A stretch of DNA of 64,000 nucleotides, taken from contig NC_087377.1 of assembly GCF_963675165.1 (NCBI RefSeq), forward strand, positions 10,340,632 through 10,404,631, given 5' to 3'. The notes beneath the pieces were generated by a model that was not told the origin of the DNA, made no database searches, and saw nothing but the letters and a program-made list of their open reading frames with translations. Positions 34,055-45,900 of this stretch are shown in pieces. The DNA is from Halichondria panicea. Taxonomy: Eukaryota; Porifera; Demospongiae; Suberitida; Halichondriidae. The position numbers and the translations under genes were made by a program. Within the stretch, counting starts at the first letter, position 1, and the number at the start of each line of letters is the position of its first letter.

Positions 34055-35244
34055 CCTTTCAGAGTGTGTTTATTATTGTTTTGTATCACTTCTAGCCTTA
34101 CTAAAAGATACAAGCACATGGTATGTGGAGGAGGGTCACATGCATGTAACCTCATACCTATATCACCTGTGAATTTATATCTCGTGTATGAATTCAATAC
34201 AGAAAAACAACACCGTGTATTCCCATGTTTCAATGGTATGCCTAATTGTCTCTGACCTTCATGTATTTCACAGTTACAGTGAACACTACCAGTTCAACAT
34301 GCCCTGAATGCCGTGAGTTATTTCTCTAGTTCAAAGCTTAAACCATGCCATGCAGTTGCTTCACATTGGTATGCTTAAATGTCTCTGACCTAGCTTTATG
34401 TATTTCTTACAGTGAACACTACCTGTTCGACATGCCCTGAATGCCGTGAGTTATTTCTCTAGTTTAACGCTTAAACCATGCCATACAGTTGCTTATAGAG
34501 ATTACAGTTGTCTCTACATGTATTCAGATCACATGCATGTATATAGCATGTCAACAGGCAGTGGTTTCAATAGACTGGCACTATATGCAACCTTTTACCT
34601 CACTTGACTAAGCAATTAAGAAGCAGAAATGTGCCACGACCTCAAGTGTGTAATAGAGTGCACAGAGCTGATATAGCTAGCAGTTGACACAATTATTATG
34701 TTTTCTCTATAAGGTTTTCAAGTGTAGTGGAAAGGGTTGTACTATAATCATTCGTATATGAACCCAATTCTTTGTAACCACAGCAACACTACCACCGAAT
34801 ACTACTGTCACAACTGAGCCTTATGCAGTGACCTCTATCACAGAGGACAATATCACATGTACTATGTGCCAGACTACATGTAAGTATTTTGACTGTTAAG
34901 GATTATTGTCATGTATTGCATTCAGATTTCTTTACATATGTCATCAAACACTGTACCACTTAGTAACAGAGCTTACATATGTAGTGCTTGAGTGAAGACA
35001 ACAAATTTCTTTAGCTTCAGCTATTTGCACTTTGTACATTCAATCAATGTCATTAGAAGACACCTGTTGTTTATAATTATAGCTAGCTAGAATGTATAGC
35101 TCCCACTATTCACGCCAGCTGATCCTCTCTACATTCTCGACTACAGGTCCTCCCCATGGAGCCGCATCGGAACGATCAGCGTCAATCTTCTCACTCATAC
35201 TACTCTTGGGACTATTGATTATCATGATTGTGAACTTACTATAG
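32410..35244 (+). CDS. G8: single-Ig-like, probably GPI-anchored surface protein
   Basis: Six exons give 237 aa: 32410-32470 (signal MYKTSIPRFLLACMVAQAAF), 32554-32940 (Ig-like domain with three well spaced cysteines), 34274-34312 and 34413-34445 (duplicated short exons encoding NTTxSTCPEC), 34784-34879 (Thr-rich stalk) and 35147-35244 (C-terminal hydrophobic end FSLILLLGLLIIMIVNLL and stop). The total is divisible by three. The end of the protein is a hydrophobic run with no tail, after a small-residue region (GAASERSAS), as in GPI-anchor signals; a tail-less membrane span is the alternative. The 1.3-kb intron after the Ig exon shows no second Ig. No divergent partner is seen, perhaps because the transposon block inserted upstream. 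Confidence 0.7.
34021..34061. repeat. (TC)n microsatellite
   Basis: A run of tc dinucleotides inside the large intron of G8. Confidence 0.8.
34235..34500 (+). repeat. Tandem duplication of a G8 stalk exon
   Basis: Two copies of about 130 bp (from gtatgcctaattgtctctga and gtatgcttaaatgtctctga) each hold one small stalk exon and its donor ccgtgagttatttctctag. Both copies keep phase 1, so stalk length grew by exon duplication. Confidence 0.8.
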
Positions 35245-35659
35245 TAACGCACGAGCTTAAATCATCATGTTTGTACAGAGTGAGTATCGTCTTTTTGTTC
35301 CCAAACTAATGCAGCTGCTAAAGTTACATTCCAAACTATAAATCTATCATTTTATGTTCCATGTTTCGTATTGCACTTTTTTCAGCACATTTACTATACT
35401 GAATATTATTATTGCACTTTTGTTTGCCGATCAAAATTACTGTCACAAGCTGTATACTTATGCCACTATACATGTATATACAGTAGTGCATGGGACTCAC
35501 ATAATATAATAGTGGACAGATTATAATAATTTTGGGAGACCAGATTTGACATGCAGAGGTGGCTATTTTGAGGGCTTATTTGTGCATTTGAAACTATTCA
35601 TGTGGGACCTGGGTGTTTGTATTTCCTCATGCAGGGCTGTTAAGAGGGGTTCCATCATC

Positions 35660-36918
35660 TAGGTAAATAAGGCCTAAAATTTGATTTCGTTGATAATCTT
35701 ATTACCAACGCATAAGGTTCCTTCTATATAGGTAACTTGATCTATACAATTGATACTGTTGAGCACTATTAATATTCTATTCTTTGCTTTCTGTACCATT
35801 ATTTTATGCCTGGCATATATATACAGGTAATGTAATAGTGCTTGGTATATATTACTAACTGGTGTACATGCATGCATGCAGGTATAACAATTGGTATTAT
35901 AGTGGACCTGCACCATAACAATAATAGCAAGAAAACTGGCTGCATATACGGTTTCAGTCTGGCTATTAATAACAGTGCGGCACAATAATTTTCCGTCAAT
36001 AAAGCTTCAGCTGCCATGGTTATGGCAATCAAGAACTCTGTCTCCATAACTTACCACACCAAGCATACCGCAGGTGACTAAGTGGGTGGATGGCGTCCTG
36101 TGTGTGGTTTCAGACCTACAATCACACTATAGCTCGTGAATATCGTTGCAATGCGTGCTGTCATGCATACAGTAAGATTTATCTAACATGTAGTTGCCAT
36201 ACCAACTGCTCTCAGGGGCGTGCATGAGATCTTGGCTTCAGATCGGCAACCTCTAACCGGTTCATATACTATAGGCGACAGTGTTATTACTATACCTATT
36301 GAAGTATTCATCGACTGATTCTTCCATATCCTTCACACATTGCACAATCTTGCCTGTCATAGTGACTGATAATTTATAATCAACAAGTCACGAGTGTACA
36401 AAATGTCATGTAGTTAATGGTGTGGATGTTGTCGTCGGTATCTAGCTCCACTAGTGTGTATCCATGCAGGTGTAGAGTACTACGAAGTGTTACCGGTAAC
36501 TCTGTGTGAACATGTAGTGCATGCATCGCCATGGTAAACATTGGGACTATAAGCTAGGTCTTGCAAACACGTCAGCCTGTTTTTGTCTTCCCAGATCTTG
36601 TCTTGCTTACAGAGTACACAGTGTTAGTTTGTCTGCTATATTGAAAGTAATATGTTATCCTTTGATGTGGGAACCCGCTCAATGCTTGTAAACTCTCAAA
36701 TATTTGAATGAAGATGCACACACATTTATAAGTTCACAAGCATAACTATGGTCTAAGTTAAAGTGTTGACTAAACTATTCGGCTGAATGTTTTGATTGCA
36801 GTTGATATGACACATTTATCATGCTGTATATATCTATCATGCTGTACCTATATATAATTAAAAGCACACACTTGCAAACTGATCATGAGTTATGGATCAT
36901 AGTACCTGTTCAGTTTAG
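35660..36918. repeat. 3' flank of the first receptor duplication unit
   Basis: Matches 41350-42488 with small gaps (for example ggcgtgcatgagatcttggc and taagctaggtcttgcaaaca in both). It lies just beyond the stop codons of G9 and G11. No coding exon. Confidence 0.8.
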
Positions 36919-39017
36919 TTACTCCTTATACTTGCTTGTCACTTCAGGATTCGTTTCTCCCCATCCTCCGTTTAATGAGTTCCCAAACGTACGGCTTACA
37001 GCAGGACTCATAACCGTATAGTTCGCATCTTCCTCCGATAATGGGCCACTTCCTGATCCCCTCTTCTTAGTACCACTTTTATCAGTGCCATTTTGATCAG
37101 CGTCAGAGAGTGTAAGGTGTAGCTTGTTCCTCTCGTGGTGTGGACGTTTCTCGGTTGAGTTGCCAGATAAGTTCGAGGATCGATAGCTAGTGCCGGCAAG
37201 AGGTGATAAAATCCTGTCGTTTGGCTGAGTAGGGAGGGTGTTTTTGCGAACAAGATCAATGATACCAGTACGATATGTAGGGTTGGCTGTGCAATGAATG
37301 TTGTCATTGAGGGGGGTGGTGGGGGAGGAATCAGGTGTGGTGCTAGCTGAGGAGCAAAGTGGATTGTATCTTTGTGGAACAGTCTCGTACACGGGGCCAT
37401 TATAAATGGGATTTTCGATCATGGCTTGTGAGGTAGATGTGCTCTTCCTGTTTATTCCTGTATACATGCATATAATTCATGTAAAAATAATTATGTATAT
37501 GGAACAATTACCTCTGCGTTTATTCCTACATACGAGACAGCATGTCACACAAATGAGCAATGTCAGCAATAGTAGACCAGAGAGCACTCCAAGTAGTACA
37601 GACACAATTTGAAGTGTACCACCTGCTTGGGAAGAAGACAAACAACATGCAGTGCATGTTTTATTAATACACAATGTACCATTGTTAGACAATGATGAAT
37701 TTGTCGATAACGACCGTTGCAAGTTGAATTCAGTATCTGTAATCATAAAGTCAATTAGCTAATGAAGCAAAATTTTATGCAGCGTACTGAAGATATTTTG
37801 TGATGAGGATATTCTGCTTAATGCTAATGCTGTAGGATGAAATGATTCGATTTCAATCCAAACTGTATATTGTGTATCAATATGCAGGTTGTTGCTTATC
37901 TCTTCTCTTATCAATCCATCCATAGCCACTTGTTTAGGACCAAACTCCAGAGACTGGTTTGTAGCCGTAATCATAACAAAGTATGCATATTTGAGAAGAT
38001 GACAAAGACTTGAAACCTAATAAATTTTTGTAATGTAATGAAGTAGACATACAGTAAATAAAAAATTAACCTGAGCATGAAGACTTAAGAGTGGATTCAA
38101 ACTTTTGTCAAAGTACACTGAGTGCCTGTTGCTAAACTCAATTGATGGTAGTACTGCATTGAAGTACATTTCATTAAGCTAGAATGAAAACAACTTCGTA
38201 CAAACTCACCTACTTGGGGTGATGTAAAAATGAATTCAATGGATGTACTTCTGCCAAGAGTAGGACTAACAGATGTTGCACTTACCAAATACTGTGAACA
38301 GTTCTCAAACTGAAAGACATCTTTTGAGATGCTAATAGAACTTGTCATAGTTGGAATTGAAACACTGTAGAGCACACCATCAGATCGTTTACAATCAGTT
38401 TGAAGGGTAAGAGTCAAATTGTAATGAGAGCTGCCAAAATCAAACCAAAACGAGGATGTTTGAATGAGCAACGTCATGACGGATGGCCATTCACTCACAT
38501 CCAATGTAATGTTGGGTGGTTGAATTTCTAAACGACAAGTAAATAATATTTATATAAATGAGTTATACTCTGTGCAAGTATAGATCTAACTCACGGTATA
38601 CTTGAAGAACAGCTGTATCACTTGTTACAGATAAAAAATTGGTTGCAATAGCAACACAATGAATTCTGGTATTGTTCCTCAAAAGTGTCCCGCTAACAGT
38701 CATGCTCAAGTTATAGGTATCCAGCTGACGAGAGAACAATGGTTCAGGGAGATAAATATCTGGTGGTGGTTGGCCCCAGTCATATGGATGTTCTAACTCA
38801 TGACCGTTAATATACCAAGTTGTTAAATGGGCATACGCCTTGCAGTTAAATATGGCGCTTTCTCCAATCAGAATTGATTGACTTCGAGGCTCTTCAATGA
38901 ATTCAACTGTATACAATGGCAAGAATTTAATAATCATAGCTTTACGAACATAAGCTCACCACCTGCAGCTGCAATGCTAATGGCTGTTGCAGCCAAAGCA
39001 AAAACAAGTATGATCAT
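36919..39017 (-). CDS. G9: Ig-FN3-FN3 receptor with NPIY/YTVM tail (copy 1)
   Basis: Seven exons give 587 aa: 38960-39017 (signal), 38595-38906 (Ig), 38210-38527 (FN3), 38071-38153 and 37788-38016 (second FN3), 37512-37736 (membrane span, VSVLLGVLSGLLLLTLLICV) and 36919-37457 (tail). The sum is divisible by three and phases match G3. The tail has IENPIYNGPVYETV (tyrosine near 427), PDSSPTTP, NPTYRTG, ANYTVM (tyrosine near 555) and a C-terminal SKYKE; the PPPRK motif is absent. Just before the membrane a Cys-rich segment (CINKTCTACC) could form interchain disulfides. It is nearly identical to G11, 5.58 kb away, and divergent from pseudogene psi10. Confidence 0.88.
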
Positions 39018-39409
39018 CTATTCTTGGAGATTAATGTTTGAAGAGGACAGTAATAATTATTGCTAATGATTCTTTTGGGCATGAAGTTTTTATATGCATG
39101 TGATCAACAGCAGCAGAATATCCTGCATGACAAAAAAACAGCCCTGCCTCCTTTTTCAAAATAATACTCAAACTCCCACATAATAATTATAGATGCTATG
39201 TCACCCCCCTTTGTTTGCATTGTCTACATGCACTCCTGTCTGTATTCATAGCTGGGCGGTAAGCACTATACAGGGACTGTGCAAGGGCCGTCTCTTGGAC
39301 AGTCGCTGTATAGTGCATGCATGTATATTAGACTGATCTCAATGTAGAATCTTATACATAATTATAGAACCTGCATCTATCATGCTCAATCAAGTGAAAG
39401 AAGAACAGA
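39018..39409. promoter_or_regulatory. Divergent interval between G9 and psi10
   Basis: 392 bp between opposite start codons. It is homologous to the G11-G12 interval, except that the latter carries a 950-bp insertion. Confidence 0.5.
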
Positions 39410-40510
39410 ATGGCAGTTGCACTGACACTATTGTATATATTTTCCACCCTTACTCTGCTCCACAGGTAAGATAGACTTTATAATGGTATAATCTCACAGA
39501 GTCACTTGTAACTTTGCTTCTGCAGGGTCATCCACTGATGTGTACCAACTCTGACAGTTTCCACAGAAACAGCTCAACAAATTCAATTAACATGCTCTTT
39601 CAGCTGCTCAGCTGTTTACAACTCAATAGAATGGAATAGAGAAAATACATCATGCAGTAGTTAGAAGAATCATTCATTGACAAGAACATTCTGAGCTTCT
39701 ATTGTATCATTGGACATGCAGAAATCCAAATAACTGCTTGAACACTGCATGAAATTGCATGTACACTCTATTGATCAACCTATAAACCGCCCTAAACAGT
39801 CGAGGTAATAGATGTATACTACCCTCTGTGTCCTGCGTTGGTTATAATAATGGAGTGCCATATTTTAGTCAGCTCTTTAGTCTCGTAGACCTCGTTTCAT
39901 CAATCTCTTAAGTTGTATATGTATAGGTACGTGTGAACGGGAGTCAACCAGATAGGCCTATATTAACCAGTCATTTCAGCAAATCAACTCTTCGCTATAT
40001 TGCTCAGTGAACTGCTCTTACAAATACATAATTTGGAGTAGAGCTAATCATGAAATTGACAATGTCAACACAATCGATTAAGATGAATTTAAAAAGCGTC
40101 TACAACATAGTGACTGTATACAATCGAAATTGCACCATAGATAGAACTGCTCCGCAAATTTATGAACTCATTATCAACGTTTTGATTCAAAATACAGTTT
40201 CAACTTTGCCAAACATTACTTTTATAGGTGTGCTACAGATGAGAAAAACTTGAATAGATCATGTCTTCATGCAGTACAAATACACAGTAAAAACAGATTC
40301 GTTATAATAACATAAAACATCTCAAATAAAATGCATCATTTGAAATTTAATGTAGAAATGACAGAAATTTATGTCATTTCTACATTAAATTTCAAATGAT
40401 GCATTTTATTTGAGATGTTTTATGTTATTATAACGAATCTGTTTTTACTGTGTACTGTCGATATAATCATGTAGCATCTATAATTATGCCTATACTGATC
40501 CAAGTAAGTG
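39410..40510 (+). pseudogene. psi10: decayed copy of the two-Ig gene G12
   Basis: Follows G12 from the signal exon (MAVALTLLYIFST) to the end of the second Ig exon (tatactgatccaagtaagtg), but has small insertions and deletions that shift the frame in every exon, several stops, and a 174-bp hairpin inserted near the end of the second Ig. The short Ser/Thr and hydrophobic 3' exon of G12 was not found. It is the plus-strand partner position of G9, so this unit kept its signalling receptor and lost the partner. Confidence 0.85.
40281..40454. repeat. Perfect 174-bp hairpin (83-nt arms, 8-nt loop)
   Basis: Left arm 40281-40363 and right arm 40372-40454 are exact reverse complements, with spacer gaaattta. 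In G12 the matching site has no such insert. It looks like a recently made foldback element or palindromic insertion. Confidence 0.95.
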
Positions 40511-40524
40511 ATGCCAGTGAATAC

Positions 40525-40640
40525 GCTTTACTTAAGATCATGATCGTGTATAGTTTTCCAGCCCTGGGAATGGTTGAGAGATTTGAGTAGTGGTGATAGT
40601 GTAGGGGGACTCGCGATGAGCCTCAAGGAGATGGTATTGC
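40525..40640 (-). pseudogene. Decayed fragment of a G13/G14-type tail exon
   Basis: catgatcgtgtatagttttc and gggaatggttgagagat match the tail exon at 48400-48460, with indels that break the frame. Adjoining sequence to about 41130 also follows the flank of G13. Confidence 0.7.
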
Positions 40641-41159
40641 ATGGGTTGGATCTAAGCACATACCAATGAGATAGGTTAAGTTATAGCAACTAGATAGGTT
40701 AACTATTAAATATACATTGTATTCCTTGTATCATTTTATGGATCAGTCTTCAAAAAGCACACAAAAGTCATCTGTACTACAAACAATGTATAGAAAGTTT
40801 ACAGAAAAGTTGTGGATAAAAGACTGAACGAGTAAAGTGCGACTGTTTTAACAATAGTATTATTATGCCAACCAATTATATTTAGTGTAGTGTTTTAATT
40901 AGGGTAGTATAACTTGGGAAACAGAAAAAAATGTTCACAAGAATGGAACTGTAATTTATACACCCGTGATTTCAGAGATACGAATGATTCAAAAAATTAT
41001 GTCGATAGCTATTATTCTCATAAAAAGTCCAAAAATGCGACATATTAATTATAGACAAAATGTTGACGAAGACATAAATACAGCACACAACTTACCCACA
41101 ACATAATAATATAATCAAGATTCTCAGTGTTATCTTGCTGACTTGAACTGATCCAACTT

Positions 41160-41300
41160 CAGCATTTTTGGCCATGAAAACATCGTTATGCAAAACTTAA
41201 TAATTATAATAATCTTTATCAAAAATGGACGATACCTCTTAGCGGACACCTATTATTAAAATTATTCCGAGCATAATTTATCAGGGCCTAGACCTGGGTG
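41160..41300. repeat. Dispersed repeat, inverted copy of 18060-18190
   Basis: Shares cataacgatgttttcatgg (inverse) and ttattccgagcataat. No coding capacity. Confidence 0.6.
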
Positions 41301-41349
41301 CCTGGCCTGTTATATCACAGTTCGTCTTTTCGTTTTTCTTCAGGAGGTT

Positions 41350-42488
41350 CCAATAGGCAAATAAGTTTATTTCGTTGTTAATCTTATTACGAACGCCCAT
41401 ATAGTATAGTGGACGTGCATGCACCATAATTATGCATGGCCAGTGATTCTACTGTATTAAGTGCAAGAAAATTAGCGGTTTTACGGTTTCAGTGATAAAC
41501 TATCTGGTTATAGTTACGTATTATGGTGTGTCACGGTACTTTTTATAAAGCTTCAGTTGCCATGGTTATTGCAATCAAGAACTCTGTCTCCATAACTTAC
41601 CACACCAAGCATACCGCAGGTGATTTAGTGGGTGGATGGCGTCCTGTGTATTTCTAATGTGGTTTCAGGCCTATAATATACTCGTGAATATCGTTGCCAT
41701 GCATGTATACCATAATTATGGCTGTCATACTTATCTAACAGTTGCCATACCAACTACTCTCAGGGGCGTGCATGAGATCTTGGCTTCAGATTGGCAACCT
41801 CTAACCGGTTCACTACTATAGGCGACAGTGTTATTACTATGTACCTATTGAAGTATTCATCGACTGATTCTTCTTATCCCCACACATTGCACAATCTCGC
41901 CTGATAATTTATAATCAACAAGTCACGAGTATAAACAAAATGTCATGTATCTAATGGTTCGGATTTTGTTGTCTGTATCTAGCTCCACTATTGTGTATCC
42001 ATGCAGGTGTAGAGTACTTATATACGTTACTGGTAACGGTGTGTGAACATGTAGTGCATGCATGCATCGCCATGGTAAACATTGGGACTATAAGCTAGGT
42101 CTTGCAAACACGTCAGCCTGTTTTTGTCTTGCCAGATCTTGTCTTGCTTACAGCGTACATAGTTTTTAGTTTGTCTGCTATATTGAAAGTAATATGTTAT
42201 CCTCTGATGTGGGAACTCATCAATGGATATTGTAAACTCTCAATTAAGGTTGAATGAAGGTGCACACACATTTATAAAACTGTATACGAAGTTCACAAGC
42301 ATAATAATTATACATGTGGTTTCCTATGGTCTAAGTGAAAGTGTTGACTAAACTATTCGGCTGAATGTTGTGATTGCGGTTGATATGACACATGCATTTG
42401 TTCATGCTGTAACTATCATGCTGTAGCTATATATAATTAAAAGCACACACTTGCAAACTGAGTTTATGATAGTACCTGTTCAGTTTAG
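41350..42488. repeat. 3' flank of the second receptor duplication unit
   Basis: Partner of 35660-36918. The two differ by scattered indels, more than the genes do. Confidence 0.8.
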
Positions 42489-44596
42489 TTACTCCTTATA
42501 CTTGCTTGTCACTTCAGGATTCGTTTCTCCCCATCCTCCGTTTAATGAGCTCCCAGACGTACGGCTTATAGCAGGACTCATAACCGTATAGTTCGCATCT
42601 TCCTCCGATAATGGGCCACTTCCCCTCTTCTTAGTACCACCATTTTCAGTGCAATTTTGATCAGCCTCTTTATGGCTCCTTCCAAGAGAGAGGGTTAGGT
42701 GTAGCTTATTCCTCTCACTGTGTGGTCGCTTCACAGTGGAGTTGCCAGATAAGCTCGAGGACCGATAGCTAGTGCCGGCAAGAGGTGATAAAATCCTGTC
42801 GTTTGGCTGAGTAGGTAGGGAATTTTTGCGAACAAGATCGATGATATCAGTACGAGACGTAGGGTTGGCTGTGTAATGAATGTTGCCATTGATGGGGGTG
42901 GTGGGGGAGGAATCAGGTGTGGTGCTAGCTGAGGAGCAAAGTGGATTGTATCCTTGTGGAACAGTCTCGTACACGGGGCCATTATAAATGGGATTTTCGA
43001 TCATGGCTTGTGAGGTAGATGTGCTCTTCCTGTTTATTCCTGTATACATGCATATAATTCATGTAAAAATAATTATGTATATGGAACAATTACCTCTGCG
43101 TTTATTCCTACATACGAGACAGCATGTCACACAAATGAGCAATGTCAGCAATAGTAGACCAGAGAGCACTCCAAGTAGTACAGACACAATTTGAAGTGTA
43201 CCACCTGCTTGGGAAGAAGACAAACAACATGCAGTGCATGTTTTATTAATACACAATGTACCATTGTTAGACAATGATGAATTTGTCGATAACGACCGTT
43301 GCAAGTTGAATTCAGTATCTGTAATCATAAAGTCAATTAGCTAATGAAGCAAAATTTTATGCAGCGTACTGAAGACATTTTGTGATGAGGATATTCTGCT
43401 TAATGCTAATGCTGTAGGATGAAATGATTCGATTTCAATCCAAACTGTATATTGTGTATCAATATGCAGGTTGTTGCTTATCTCTTCTCTTATCAATCCA
43501 TCCATAGCCACTTGTTTAGGACCAAACTCCAGAGACTGGTTTGTAGCCGTAATCATAACAAAGTATGCATATTTGAGAAGATGACAAAGACTTGAAACCT
43601 AATAAATTTTTGTAATGTAATGAAGTAGACATACAGTAAATAAAAAATTAACCTGAGCATGAAGACTTAAGAGTGGATTCAAACTTTTGTCAAAGTACAC
43701 TGAGTGCCTGTTGCTAAACTCAATTGATGGTAGTACTGCATTGAAGTACATTTCATTAAGCTAGAATGAAAACAACTTCGTACAAACTCACCTACTTGGG
43801 GTGATGTAAAAATGAATTCAATGGATGTACTTCTGCCAAGAGTAGGACTAACAGATGTTGCACTTATCAAATACTGTGAACAGTTCTCAAACTGAAAGAC
43901 ATCTTTTGAGATGCTAATAGAACTTGTCATAGTTGGAATTGAAACACTGTAGAGCACACCATCAGATCGTTTACAATCAGTTTGAAGGGTAAGAGTCAAA
44001 TTGTAATGAGAGCTGCCAAAATCAAACCAAAACGAGGACGTTTGAATGAGCAACGTCATGACGGATGGCCATTCACTCACATTCAATGTAATGTTGGGTG
44101 GTTGAATTTCTAAACGACAAGTAAATAATATTTATGTAAATGAGTTATACTCCATACAAGTATATAGATCTAACTCACGGTATACTTGAAGAACAGCTGT
44201 ATCACTTGTTACAGATAAAAAATTGGTTGCAATAGCAACACAGTGAATTCTGGTATTGTTCCTCAAAAGTGTCCCGCTAACAGTCATGCTCAAGTTATAG
44301 GTATCCGGCTGACGAGAGGACAATGGTTTAGGGAGATAAACATCTGGTGGTGGTTGGTCCCAGTCATATGGATGTTCTAACTCATGACCGTCAATATACC
44401 AAGTTGTTAAATGGGCATACGCCTTGCAGTTAAATATGGCGCTTTCTCCAATCAGAATTGATTGACTTCGAGGCTCTTCAATGAATTCAACTGTACAATG
44501 GCAGGAATTTAATAATCATAGCTGTACGAACATAAGCTCACCTGCAGCAATGCTAATGGCTGTTGCAGCCAAAGCAAAAACAAGTATATAGATCAT
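42489..44596 (-). CDS. G11: Ig-FN3-FN3 receptor with NPIY/YTVM tail (copy 2)
   Basis: Seven exons give 590 aa: 44542-44596, 44179-44490 (Ig), 43792-44109 (FN3), 43653-43735 and 43370-43598 (second FN3), 43094-43318 (membrane span) and 42489-43039 (tail). All introns match G9 in place. The ectodomain and membrane exons differ from G9 at only a few residues, while the tail has more changes and a net gain of four residues near HLTLSLGRSHKEADQN. NPIYNGPVYE and ANYTVM (tyrosine near 558) are kept. Divergent partner G12 is intact. The pattern suggests recent duplication or gene conversion of the 5' exons with faster change in the tail. Confidence 0.9.
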
Positions 44597-44837
44597 CTAT
44601 AATTATATTCTTGGAGATTAAATGTTTGAAGAAGACAGTAATAATTATTGCTAATGATTCCTTTGGGGCATGACATTTTATATGTGATCAACAGCAGCAT
44701 GCAGGATATCCTGCATGACAAAAAAACAGCCCTGCCTCCTTTTCAAAATGATACTGCCCAAAACCCCCCTTTGTTTGCATTGTCTGCATGCACGCCTGCA
44801 TGTGTCTGTATTCATAGCTGGGCGGTATGCCCTATGA

Positions 44838-45791
44838 ATATATCTCTTTCCTTGGCAATCTGTTGTAGAAATTACAACAATGGGTAAGGAATCGTTATGA
44901 TGAATTAGATGAAGTTGTATGTGAGCTCCTCCCTGACAAACAAACTGTAGTCTAGGTAACCGCCTTATCAGTCAAGTAGGCTAAAAATCTGTGTCCTTTG
45001 ATGTAAGCTTTGATGTCTCTTTGTGCATATGTAGTTATAAAAAAAAAAAAAAAAAAAAAAGAAACCTTTGACTAGCTAGGAAGAGTAGCAGCAGTAGGCA
45101 GCAGTAGTAGTAGCAGTGCAAGCAGGACTAGACTAGATTAAAAAGTTGGTGGAAAGAATAACTGACCGTTTGGACGTCACCTGGCTGCCAGACTTTCATC
45201 TGGACTCTTCCCCCTGAGTAGCTGGCCTTTCTCTAAGCCACAAAACTGAGCAAGAAGCTGAAGAAGCAGCTAGACAGAGACATGTACCTAGCCTTGAGAA
45301 TTGGGAGGCGTGGCTCAACTAGTTAGCCCAGCCCAGAGGAATTGTTACCGTGGGTACTGAACAACCGTAGAAGTAGGGCTACCCCTGGCTTTACTGAATT
45401 AACTAGCTGTGTCTGCTGTCTAGTTGGACCAGATTTAGCTAGATAATGGGGTAGAGAATAGTTGAGCGGTGCTGTGTGTAGCTTGAACTGTACTGGCTGG
45501 CAAGAATCTAGTAAGCACCCTATGCACTGATAACTCGTCAGAATGGAGGGTATGTTCTAGGGATCTGGACAGCTGTACATCCAAAGGAGCCAGGGAGTGC
45601 CAATCATCTTCTCCCAGTCTCTGACACGCTAAACAAAAGGAGCTAGAACTGGGAGTCCCAGCTAGAATTGCTAGCCGGATCTAGACTAATAGAATGACTT
45701 GGAGGCGTGGTGAGGCCGGATCCACACTAATTGATCGACCTAAAGACGCTCCTGTTCCAGATTTCACGAATGGCAAGGAAAGGGATATACA
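44838..45791. mobile_element. Insertion of about 950 bp in the G11-G12 promoter interval
   Basis: Absent from the G9-psi10 copy. Ends show inverted similarity (atatctctttccttggcaa and ggcaaggaaagggatat). It holds an A-run at about 45040-45060 and no ORF. It probably is a non-autonomous DNA element; the exact target duplication is unclear. Confidence 0.55.
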
Positions 45792-45900
45792 CTGCAAGGG
45801 CCGTCCCTTGGACAGTCCCCTGTATAGTGCACATATATTACCGGTAGTCAATGTAGAAAATCTTACATAGACTGTCCCAGTCAAGGAAAAGAAGAACAGA

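Noticed and set aside
33862-34233. Minus-strand ORF over the (TC)n tract in the G8 intron
   Set aside because: Low-complexity RER repeats come from the microsatellite; no splice or domain support.
45181-45780. Gene in the G11-G12 interval
   Set aside because: No exon with domain signal. The block is missing from the sister copy and has inverted ends, so it is an insertion.
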